NCBI GenBank assembly: GCA_021613535.1
Contig: CP075493.1
Coordinates: 16,616,001 to 16,680,000 of the forward strand
Direction of reading: 5' to 3'
From: Adineta vaga
Taxonomy: Eukaryota > Rotifera
Length of the DNA stretch: 64,000 nucleotides
A program made the position numbers and the translations under genes. Positions 1 through 7,729 of this stretch are shown one piece after another (position 1 is the first letter of the stretch; the number at the start of each line of letters is the position of its first letter). Below the pieces are notes generated by a model, which was given only the letters and a program-made list of their open reading frames with translations, was not told the origin of the DNA and did not search any database.

Positions 1-607
1 AGTGGCGGTTGTAATATTACTGGTGACCTTGATGGTTTTATCAAAAACACATAATAAAATTCCATACGTAACATATAGCACAACAACATCATCACCATCA
101 CTATCAACAATAACAACAACGACAACAACAGCAGCAACAACAACGGCAACATCAACGACAACAGCAACAATAACAACAACGACAACAACAGCAGCAGCAA
201 CAACAGCAACATCAACGACAACAGCAACAATAACAACAACGACAACAACAGCAGCAGCAACAGCAACAACAACAATAACAACGACAACAACAACGGCAAC
301 ATCAACGACAACAGCAACAATAACAACAACGACAACAACAGCAGCAACAGCAACAACAACAATAACAACGACAACAACAACGGCAACATCAACGACAACA
401 GCAACAATAACAACAACGACAACAACAGCAGCAGCAACAACAGCAACATCAACGACAACAGCAACAATAACAATCACAACAACGACTGAATTCGTATCAA
501 AAATTCAAAGTCAGAAAAAAATTTTATACAAATTGTTTTCGACACGATATGTCTTAGAATTTCCTTTTGAAAAAGTTCGCGATCCAGGTCGATCAATCCC
601 ACGTTAG
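1..607 (+). repeat. Trinucleotide-rich higher-order tandem repeat within an open frame
   Basis: Bases about 80-485 consist of AAC/GAC/AGC/ATC trinucleotides arranged in a higher-order unit of about 60 bp, with some 90-bp variants; positions 121-180 and 181-240 differ at only a few sites. One frame is open from the window edge to 607 and would encode a hydrophobic stretch followed by a Thr/Ala-rich tract and a short basic C-terminus. It could be the C-terminal part of a mucin-like or stalk protein whose start lies outside the window. A trinucleotide array without frame-breaking indels stays open by chance, so coding status is uncertain and I annotate it as a repeat. Confidence 0.6.
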
Positions 608-1345
608 CTCTTATCGAATCGGACTATATTGATATAATTCTATAGGTGCCGAAGACCTTAGTCTACTATCTCTAAAAAGAGCGCTCGTAAAATTTGCAAC
701 AGTTGACATTTTGCCGACGGAATCCAAGATAATTTTGTCAGCTGGAACCCTTCTGAATTCTATTTCTACACGAACACTAAGAGAAAAATCAGAGACTCTA
801 AATGAATCTTTTTCTTCTATCCGTCGACGACGGAAATTGACGAAAAAGGAATAATGAATTTTTCTATAATCAAAAAGCGTGTTTTTTGAATCTAAGTATC
901 TGTACCAGTGAACATGTTACAATGCTAAAAAATAGTTTTTATACTTAAACTAATATGTCTCACACGATACTGAAAACGTCATTGAACAGCTATCTATAAC
1001 GCTCGATTATGACTCTTGTTCACTGCTTTATAATATCCTGATCAATGTCTTTTCTAAATAAAACTATACTAACGAAAATTTTCAGCATTAAGTAAGTTTT
1101 ACCTAATATATGTGAATTAATATACTGTAAAGAATTTTTATCGTTACAACAATCAGTAAATACGTATATTGACACTGAATTCTTTATGTAACTGATATAC
1201 TTCAAAATCAAGTCGGATGATTTTCATTAATTCTGTAGTTCATGTTGATTCGACTTTAAGTCTAGATCATTCACTTTTACTTTGCTCTCTATTCACATGC
1301 CACAAAATTCAAAATAGTTAAAACTTCAGTCTGAATCCTGAATTA
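608..1345. other. Intergenic, nothing recognised
   Basis: AT-rich sequence without an open frame resembling a known protein. The only longer frame (1020-1211, minus) has a low-complexity AT-driven composition. It probably contains the promoter and 5' UTR of the NHL gene starting at 1346. Confidence 0.5.
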
Positions 1346-2422
1346 ATGCTCCATTTATATTTCGTATTTCAATCATGCGTTAGTATTTTTCTCGTAATTC
1401 TGTCTTGTATGATTATCAATAATATTATAATTATACTGTTCTTTTTTATTGATTACTTAGCATCAACAACTCAAATCGTAGTACCATCATCTTGCTCTAT
1501 TCCAGCTACGAACGCCGAATGGAACCAAGAAAGTACAATTTTGGTAAATCCTATTGGTCAATGTCTTTCAAATGACTATGGACTTTGTGGAGCACGAGAT
1601 TTCTTTATTGATAATATTCATGATAACCTTTATGTTGTCGATACAGGAAATAACCGTATTCAAAAGTACTCATTAACTGAACCATTCGATCCTCAACAAG
1701 GTGCAATTGGTATAACTGTTGCTTCCAAAGGTCTCATACAACCTGAAAGTATTTTTGTTGATAGTCAGACAGAAGATATGTATATACTAGATCATAAGAC
1801 GAAAATAATAGATTCCTCATATGATCCAGCCTATCGTGTTCAATTATGGAAGAAAAATGATGAAACTGGAAAACTTTTATTGGGTGAAGTAGCAGAATAT
1901 AGATATGGAGCGCATTCACATTTAACATTGGATAAAGAAATGAATATTTATGTTGCAACAAGATATTATATAAGAAAATGGCTATCATCGACTAACTATA
2001 CTCGGCGAGTGATTGTAGCAGGAAAGAGTGAACAAAGTGCATATGGAGCAAGTGATTTATGGGATCCCAGTTATTTCGGTTTTGACAATAATTTGACATT
2101 ATATATTGCCGATTGGCAAAACAGACGAATTCAGAAATGGTTGTTTAATGCAAATGAAGGTATTACCATTACGAGCAATCCAACATATGTTTATGGATTA
2201 GCAATAGATTGTAATGGATATCTTTATTATAATAATGAGCTCGACCGATCGATTTATCAAGTCAATTCGATAAATAATACGAAAACCATAGTTATTGGCG
2301 ATGAAAGTCGCTTTCATAAGATCAAACCTACTGGTACAAGTGTCCTAACATTTGATAAATTTGGTAATATTTTTGCTATTGACATGCCACGTGTAGTTGT
2401 TAGAAAGTTTTCACTTTTATAA
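1346..2422 (+). CDS. Secreted NHL-repeat beta-propeller protein
   Basis: NHL repeats form beta-propellers that usually bind proteins or glycans; in bdelloids they form a large family of secreted or membrane proteins, and the partner here is unknown. After an N-terminal hydrophobic segment, six NHL blades are visible, with signatures such as LYVVDTGNNRIQKY, IYVATRYYIRKW, LYIADWQNRRIQKW and IFAIDMPRVVVRKF. The whole interval is one open frame of 358 codons. However, a GT at 1407 and an AG at 1459-1460 bound a 54-bp in-frame segment with a T-rich 3' end. Removing it leaves 340 residues with a typical signal peptide (start 1346, hydrophobic core ending ILS) directly before the mature part. I favour the spliced model. 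The length is short for the family (single propeller). It lies alone on plus, with a telomere-like hairpin 118 bp downstream. Confidence 0.8.
   Translation: MLHLYFVFQSCVSIFLVILSCMIINNIIIILFFFIDYLASTTQIVVPSSCSIPATNAEWNQESTILVNPIGQCLSNDYGLCGARDFFIDNIHDNLYVVDTGNNRIQKYSLTEPFDPQQGAIGITVASKGLIQPESIFVDSQTEDMYILDHKTKIIDSSYDPAYRVQLWKKNDETGKLLLGEVAEYRYGAHSHLTLDKEMNIYVATRYYIRKWLSSTNYTRRVIVAGKSEQSAYGASDLWDPSYFGFDNNLTLYIADWQNRRIQKWLFNANEGITITSNPTYVYGLAIDCNGYLYYNNELDRSIYQVNSINNTKTIVIGDESRFHKIKPTGTSVLTFDKFGNIFAIDMPRVVVRKFSLL
1407..1460 (+). other. Probable 54-bp in-frame intron of the NHL gene
   Basis: It begins GTATGA and ends in a T-rich tract followed by TTAG. Its length is a multiple of three, so retention does not break the frame. 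Splicing converts an over-long run of hydrophobic residues into a normal signal peptide. Confidence 0.55.
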
Positions 2423-2539
2423 GACTAATTTGTTGTAATTATCATTCATTCAATTAGAAATATACATCACATCTCTTTTAGTATCAAAATAAAAATATTC
2501 AGTTTTCATGCGTCTTTGACAATATCTGTATATACCGTT

Positions 2540-2594
2540 CTTGAGGGTGGGTGTGGGTGTGAAAGATGAGGAGATACCAACACCCACCCTCAAG
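2540..2594. repeat. Telomere-like hairpin element, copy 1
   Basis: The left arm starts CTTGAGGGTGGGTGTGGG, the right arm ends CACCCACCCTCAAG, and the spacer is GAAAGATGAGGAGATA. G-rich then C-rich arms of permuted TGTGGG repeats give a perfect foldback. The spacer matches that of the copy at 20431. Confidence 0.85.
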
Positions 2595-2602
2595 TAAGAG
2601 TT

Positions 2603-3269
2603 TTTACAAATATTTGATAATATGGAATCTTTAAACAAGAAAAAAAGAAATTATATTTTACTTTATTGTTTATAAGTTTTCCTAGAAGAACATATTGATT
2701 TTCATACAATTGTAATGACATAATTGTATCATTTGATTTTGTTAATGTACTATTTATCCAATTGTTTTTATTTGGTTTTAGATTTTTAACCATTATACAT
2801 AATTTCAGTTCAATATCAGTAAATTGTCGTAGAGTTTTTATTTGTTCTTTAATTTTGTCCATATTATCTGTCAATAAGACTCATAAAACATATTTTTCAA
2901 GCCATACAATTATTTCAACATATGTACCAAACTGTTAATTATTGATATATTCTGATACATTTGACTTGAATTGATATTCAGTTAATGATTCTATCTCATT
3001 TTTATTCATAATACCAAATTGCATCCTCAAGATGTAAATATTTTGAAACGTAATGTTTTAAATATTTTGCTAACCGGTTGATGATCCATATATTTCTTAC
3101 TTGTTTGATTCACATAAGGATCTACGAAGGATGATGAACGTGATTTTAATTCATTTTCTACTTTTTTATTTATGGAATATTGACTTTGAAGAATATTTTG
3201 AACACGAGATATTAAATCTTCATAAACAAATGAAGTTGCTATTTGAGAAATAACAGAAGTCATTGCCAT
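2603..3269 (-). CDS. Unrecognised small multi-exon gene, helical protein
   Basis: Three minus-strand coding blocks look like exons. The first (about 3269-3070) starts MAMTSVISQIATSFVYEDLI and contains SSFVDPYVNQTSKKYMDH. The middle (about 2938-2890) reads FGTYVEIIVWLEKYV. The last starts after an acceptor ending TTGACAG near 2867 and contains DIELKLCIMV and TLTKSNDTIMSLQLYENQ. Blocks 1 and 3 are rich in amphipathic helices and the composition is protein-like, unlike the AT-driven frames nearby. I do not recognise the family; a cytoskeletal or centrosomal coiled-coil subunit is possible but not shown. Telomere-like hairpins flank it at 2540 and 3308, and the last frame runs to within a few bases of hairpin copy 1, so the natural 3' end may be lost. 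Exon boundaries are approximate. Confidence 0.4.
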
Positions 3270-3307
3270 ATGATTTGTTATCTTTAATCAAGTAGAATTA
3301 TCTAAAA

Positions 3308-3367
3308 GAGGGTGTATGGGTGTTCGTGTTGACTGTAACATCATACTCACACCCACACCCTCAAGAT
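3308..3367. repeat. Telomere-like hairpin element, copy 2
   Basis: The left arm GAGGGTGTATGGGTG is diverged; the right arm CACACCCACACCCTCAAGAT is intact, with the conserved CCCTCAAGAT end. It lies 39 bp upstream of the gene on 2603-3269. Confidence 0.75.
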
Positions 3368-3476
3368 TCTGAAGATAAATCCTGATGAGATAAATAAATG
3401 TCTTAATAACTGATTAAAAGATCTTAAATATGATTGATATAAATATAATACCGAACAATATCAAAAGTTCACTCAT

Positions 3477-4118
3477 TTACATCATTGGTGGTGCTACTAC
3501 GTTCGGTTGGATATGCAGAGTTTTCATCACAAATGTCTTCAAGGGATCTGTAAACAAAAATAAGCAAAATATTGTTGATACAGTTGCCATTTCCAAAAGT
3601 ATATAACCTATCTGATCATGATATTTTACTGGAGTAGTAAAGAACGACATTACTATCTTCACTAATATTACAATACGACGAATCATTTTCAGCTCTCGTT
3701 TGGTTCGTGCTAAAGTGTTCGATGTGATCACGTTATTGGTCATCTTTTTTACATATTGAATTAACTTAAAATATATCAACAGAAGCATTGAAATTGGAAC
3801 AGTATAATTCCATACGGTTCCATAAATAAGTAGAGACAGATAGACGAAGTTGTATTTGACAGATTTGATTTTCCGCCCTATATGTAATCTCATTAGTAAG
3901 AACACCTATAAAAGGGCATATAGTGCCGGATAGCCATGTTAAACAAATGAATAGACTTTGATATCCAACTGATTGAAACAATAGATGATTAGGATGAACA
4001 ATAGTCATATATCGATACAGAGCTTGCAAGAAAAACGAGAAGTTCAAAGCACAAAAGGCGGAATGAAAAATATAAACTCTAGCGATGCATAATGAATCTT
4101 GATAGTGTATTTGTTTGA
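3477..4118 (-). pseudogene. FMRFamide-like 7TM GPCR, 5'-truncated and frameshifted
   Basis: Minus-strand translation gives transmembrane helices 3 to 7 of a rhodopsin-class receptor of the type expanded in rotifers. Helix 3 with FFLQALYRYMTIVHP (YRY in the place of DRY) is followed by helix 4 (YQSLFICLTWLSGTICPFIG), a Cys-containing loop 2 (NQICQIQLR), helix 5 (YTVPISMLLLIYFKLIQYV), and helices 6-7 ending FTDPLKTFVMKTL. The frame changes between the loop-2 block (4047 downwards) and the helix-5 block (3905 downwards), around 3835-3860, with no convincing intron. Upstream, coding similarity stops at about 4118, where the telomere-like hairpin begins, so the N-terminus and helices 1-2 are missing. 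I therefore call it a pseudogene. Confidence 0.7.
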
Positions 4119-4119
4119 G

Positions 4120-4182
4120 ATCTTGAGGGTTGGTATGGGTGTGGGTAAGTGTGAATACAAGAAACCCACATCCACACCCACA
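4120..4182. repeat. Telomere-like hairpin element, copy 3, at a gene-fragment junction
   Basis: The left end ATCTTGAGGG is conserved; the arms contain GGGTGTGGGT and CCCACATCCACACCCACA; the right terminal CTCAAGAT is missing. The GPCR remnant ends on its left and a FAD-monooxygenase remnant starts on its right. Confidence 0.8.
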
Positions 4183-4183
4183 A

Positions 4184-4612
4184 AAGTTATTTCCTGATCC
4201 TGGTTTTGAAGCACCCCGAATTCTTCGTGAACTACCGAACTCAGATGATTTCTATTTTGATACTGTTGGACAGGTCAAAATCGATCGATGGCCAAACGGA
4301 CGGGTGACTTTAGTAGGCGATACAGGTTACTCTCCTTCTCTACTCACTGACACGGGAGCAAGCATGGCTCCTGTTGGCGCTTACATTCTTGCCGGTGAAC
4401 TGTCACGCCATCAGGATTACAACGAGGCATTTAAGCAGTATGAAACATGGATGCGTCCTTATGTAACAAAAACTCAAAAATCATTCCTGGGATTTTACGC
4501 CTCGATTTACCAAACACACGCACTGCATAAGACATGTACTATTGAAAGTAGACTAGTCTATTCTTGTTCACGTGCATTACACATTGAATTATGTTTTGGT
4601 TTGGTAAAATAA
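4184..4612 (+). pseudogene. C-terminal fragment of a bacterial-type FAD-dependent monooxygenase
   Basis: The translation contains the C-terminal FAD-binding signature of PHBH/TetX-type flavin monooxygenases: a GRVTLVGDTGYSPS block (the GD motif contacting the FAD ribose/pyrophosphate) followed by TDTGASMAPVGAYILAGEL. Ahead of it are the DFYFDTVGQVKIDRW strand and behind it a YETWMRPYV helix, in the usual order. The N-terminal GxGxxG nucleotide-binding fold and substrate domain are absent; the frame simply begins in the telomere-like hairpin. Such enzymes with this SPSLLT signature are mainly bacterial and fungal, so horizontal origin is likely. The tail after about 4500 no longer resembles the family. 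It is a remnant and not a functional enzyme. Confidence 0.7.
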
Positions 4613-4678
4613 ATCCTGTCCTAATCGACATTATTTGTAAGTGTCGAAACCCCTAAGAGATTAGGATCAGCTACAGAT

Positions 4679-4860
4679 CTCATCAGATGGCTTTGTCGCT
4701 TAAAAATGATTTGAATCTAATTAATTTCAGCTTAAAAAACTAAAACTAGTCAAATTATAATCAAAATCCAGTAAATTACTCTGTTATAAGCCAGAGTTGG
4801 CTCAATTCAACTAGAAATAGCTAATTTAAATCTGTTTTAAACTACGAAGCCATCTGATCA
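4679..4860. repeat. Short inverted-repeat element with hammerhead-like ends
   Basis: CTCATCAGATGGCTT at 4679-4693 and AAGCCATCTGAT at about 4847-4858 form inverted termini about 180 bp apart, with a CTAATTT/AATCT-rich interior. On the minus strand the left end reads AAGCCATCTGATGAGA, identical to stem I plus the CUGAUGA box of the hammerhead at 63254-63297. The GAAA box is not preserved here. Confidence 0.5.
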
Positions 4861-5052
4861 CCTCACGTCAAAAAATTAGACTAAACGGAAATCTAGGACA
4901 TGCAGTCTCAAATGCCGAAATAACCTTTCGATTTTGGCATTACTGAACATTTTTTTATAGCATACACATGCTTATAAAGAATATTTAATTTAAAATTAAT
5001 CAAAATACAAAGCACTGACATAAAATCGTAGGTTAGTTCTTCAAGTTTTCTT

Positions 5053-5998
5053 CTAATTAATGACGATTGTATGTAGGCAACGCTTTATTTGTTCTTTCCA
5101 ATATTGTCGAACTTCATGAGTATAAATAAATATATCCACTACTTGAATAATAACAGTAAATGTAGGTGGAATTTGTAATACATTATACAGCCAGTCTGGT
5201 ATTCTGAGATCTCTCATAGTTAAAGCAATATAAAGTGGTCCCCATCCAAAAATAAATACAATAAATAAGAAAAGTATATGTTTGAGTAGTTTTATATCTC
5301 GACGATTTTGTTGATGACTTGTATCTGTTCCAGTTGCAACACTCATCGTGACCGCATGAACACGTCGAGTGGATAATCGAACAAAAATCACAATAATCCC
5401 ATTGAAAATGATGTTGAAAATCACAGGAAGTATGACTATGAGGGATAGAGTATAAAACCAAATCCAATTGGAGAATCCAGTGCCACCGTCACATCTCTAC
5501 AAATACTAGCGAGATAATATTTTTTTGTTTCACTAATTTTACCTTTATATTAATAAGTAAAATTGGTATTGTCACAAGTAAACTAAAAATCCATTGTGCA
5601 ATTATTGATAAATACACCCAAGCTTTACTTTTAAAAAATCGTTTCATTGGAAAACATATTGTAAAACAACGACTAACAGTAATGACGCCTAGAGAATGAA
5701 CTACTAAACAATTGACGAGCTGTCCAACAGATAATGTAAGTGCACATAAGATGGGAGTTCCATAAAGAATGCGTGTACTGAATATACTGGATGTTTTCTC
5801 TATAGCCCAATATATAGTACACATGAGACAAGTTAAACAAAAATTTGTCGTCAAAATATTATTTGTAGTATGAAAACGTTGGATAAAAATGATTGTTAGA
5901 AGATAAAGTAATGGAAATGGAACAATAAGAATGAAAAGGATAGCTTGGATAGTAAGAACAATAAATGCTATATCTACCATGTTTATGTAGTTTTTCAA
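5053..5998 (-). CDS. Rhodopsin-class 7TM GPCR (FMRFamide-receptor-like), two exons
   Basis: The coding segments are 5998-5543 and 5496-5053, separated by a 46-bp GT-AG intron (5497-5542). Joining them gives 299 codons in frame, restoring the second extracellular loop (INIK joined to RCDGGTGFSNW) with its conserved Cys. Seven hydrophobic helices are visible: helix 1 (IAFIVLTIQAILFILIVPF), helix 2 (NFCLTCLMCTIYW), helix 3 ending SRCFTICFP (where DRY would be), helix 4, helix 5 (TLSLIVILPVIFN), helix 6 (FLFIVFIFGWGPLYIAL) and helix 7 (VIIQVVDIFIYT). The length is usual for rotifer receptors of this kind, which have short termini. It presumably couples extracellular peptide signals to G proteins; the ligand is unknown. 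A second, broken receptor lies 1 kb away on the same strand. Confidence 0.8.
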
Positions 5999-6400
5999 AT
6001 AGATTGTAAACGCAAAATAATGATGTTCGTATAAAAAAAAAGTTCTTTTCTGGGACTTTTATATATTAGTTCAATGAAGTAGAATGTTCTATTATTTTAC
6101 GCATTCATGAATCTAACAGAAAAGATAATTTGATAAAAGTATTTTTAATCGTCTATTTAAATATAGTAGTTGTGATGATTTTAATGGTAAAGCTATACGC
6201 ACGAAGAGAACGATAAGATTTTACTTCTTTTTTTTTCAAGAATCGTATCATTTGATATAAAACACCCGATTATAAACTCGTCTGCCATGAAAAAGGAAAG
6301 AAAAGATCGTATAAAAAAAACATCAAGCTGTACTGAGCAGCAAGGATAATAAATGGATGAATCATTAGATTTCTTCTCAAAATATGTATTTTATAATCAT
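5999..6400. other. Intergenic, nothing recognised
   Basis: AT-rich, with no supported frame; it is upstream of the GPCR gene and so probably holds its promoter. Confidence 0.4.
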
Positions 6401-6748
6401 TTATAGATCATGAAATCGAAGTTCTTGTGAAGATAAATCGTCATTCGTGACTTGTAAAACAAGCCATTGATAGTTTAGTAAAGTCACATACATTATACTT
6501 TTACAATCATAATCAATTGTTTGCTTATGTTTACCGCTGTTGTCAATCCAAAATAGTTTTTTGTTATTCCATGGTACAAGAAGAAATTCTCCTACTGGTA
6601 AAGAAAGTAGATTATGGGAATATTCCTCACCACTGGCGGCGCGCCATGTAGGCGAAGGGAAGCAATTGGTTCTTATTAACTTTCTCCAAATTACTGAATT
6701 TTGAAAAACAAGGTCAGTTTCATTTGTCTGACTCTGGTTACTCTGTAG
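6401..6748 (-). pseudogene. Cryptic 115-codon open frame without ATG, possible terminal exon or relic
   Basis: Minus-strand frame open from 6748 to a TAA at 6401-6403. It has no early Met, so start-based ORF calling misses it. It translates to protein-like sequence with LPVGEFLLVPWNN, KLFWIDNSGKHKQTIDYD and YQWLVLQVTNDDLSSQELRF, a pattern of alternating beta strands with a WID motif reminiscent of beta-propeller blades. The sequence at 6749-6760 could act as a splice acceptor (CTACAG), which would make this a last exon. I see no upstream exons, so a gene relic is equally possible. The family is not recognised. Confidence 0.35.
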
Positions 6749-6757
6749 TCAGTTTTC

Positions 6758-7229
6758 ATGAACAATAGTTGAAAGTCAAAAATTTCTCGTTACTGTCGCC
6801 TGAAAAATCTAATTGCCTCCCCTAGACAACTGAGCTTGCGCCGCCCATGCTCTTATCCTAACACTCTCGCGATCTTTTTCTAGACCGAGGGAAGCCCAAT
6901 GGAAAGTTTGGCGATCTTAGCTATTATAGAAACCGAATGGATAGCGAAGAGGCAGACAAACAGACAGAAACATACTACTTTATATATAGAGATATTGAGA
7001 AATTTTTCTGTAAGTCAGCAATGGTACAACCGATTGAGCTCATCTTCGAACTCGACCGAGATATTGATGAAACAATTATGTGTACAAAATTTCAGCTCAA
7101 TCAGATGTAGTTCTGAAGAGTTATTGAATAAACGGCGGGCCGGACGGACATACTGACCGATTTTAGTAGGGTACTCACTTTTTGAGTACACAATGAATGG
7201 AAAATTATTCTTAATATGATAAAACACTT
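6758..7229. other. Intergenic, nothing recognised
   Basis: A short plus-strand frame at 6899-7156 has an unlikely composition and no recognisable motif. Nothing else is seen. Confidence 0.4.
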
Positions 7230-7515
7230 CTACATCAAGTGGTTTTTTTGATCAAATAAATTCTTGAGCAAAAGTATGAACATCTTGTGGTTTAGATAAA
7301 TCACAAATATGTAATTCAACATTATGATTATTTGTTTCTTATATGATTTCATTTTGAACTTCCGCACCACGGTTTTTATCCCGACATACCATGTAAACAT
7401 GTGCATTATACGTTCAGCACATTCTGATGCAGCTATTTTTCCAAAACCTGATCGATTATATTTTACAATACCTTTAAGACCAAATGCTAAACCACAATAT
7501 ATAAACATAAGAGTG
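7230..7515 (-). pseudogene. DHRS12-like short-chain dehydrogenase pseudogene
   Basis: Minus-strand reading shows two pieces of a DHRS12-type short-chain dehydrogenase in different frames. The N-terminal FGLKGIVKYNRSGFGKIAAS matches the family's KGxxxYxxSGxxxAA start. Further on, in another frame, VYMVCRDKNRGAEVQNEII, then a stop codon, then ETNNHNVELHICDLSKPQDV match the NAD-binding strand after the glycine motif (CRDK...E, DLS). The Rossmann GxxxGxG segment between them is missing, and there is at least one in-frame stop, so this is a clearly dead, internally deleted copy. No catalytic YxxxK part is present. Confidence 0.6.
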
Positions 7516-7729
7516 AATGAATCGAAAATAATATCTTTCTTTTCAATAATATAAGAGGAAGAGATAAATGACTAAAAGATCAACGAAACAGCAACATAAT
7601 GTATAGATGTCACACTATCTCAGGGGTTTTGGTAAAAATCTAGTTGATAGTTATATTCTATATTCACACTCTCAAGATTTAATATATAATGCTGACAAAA
7701 AATTGAAATGAAAAAAAAGTTTAAATATT

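Noticed and set aside
4130-4183. N-terminal MVWVWVSVNTRNPHPHP as the start of the monooxygenase
   Set aside because: These residues come from the telomere-like hairpin; real similarity begins after it.
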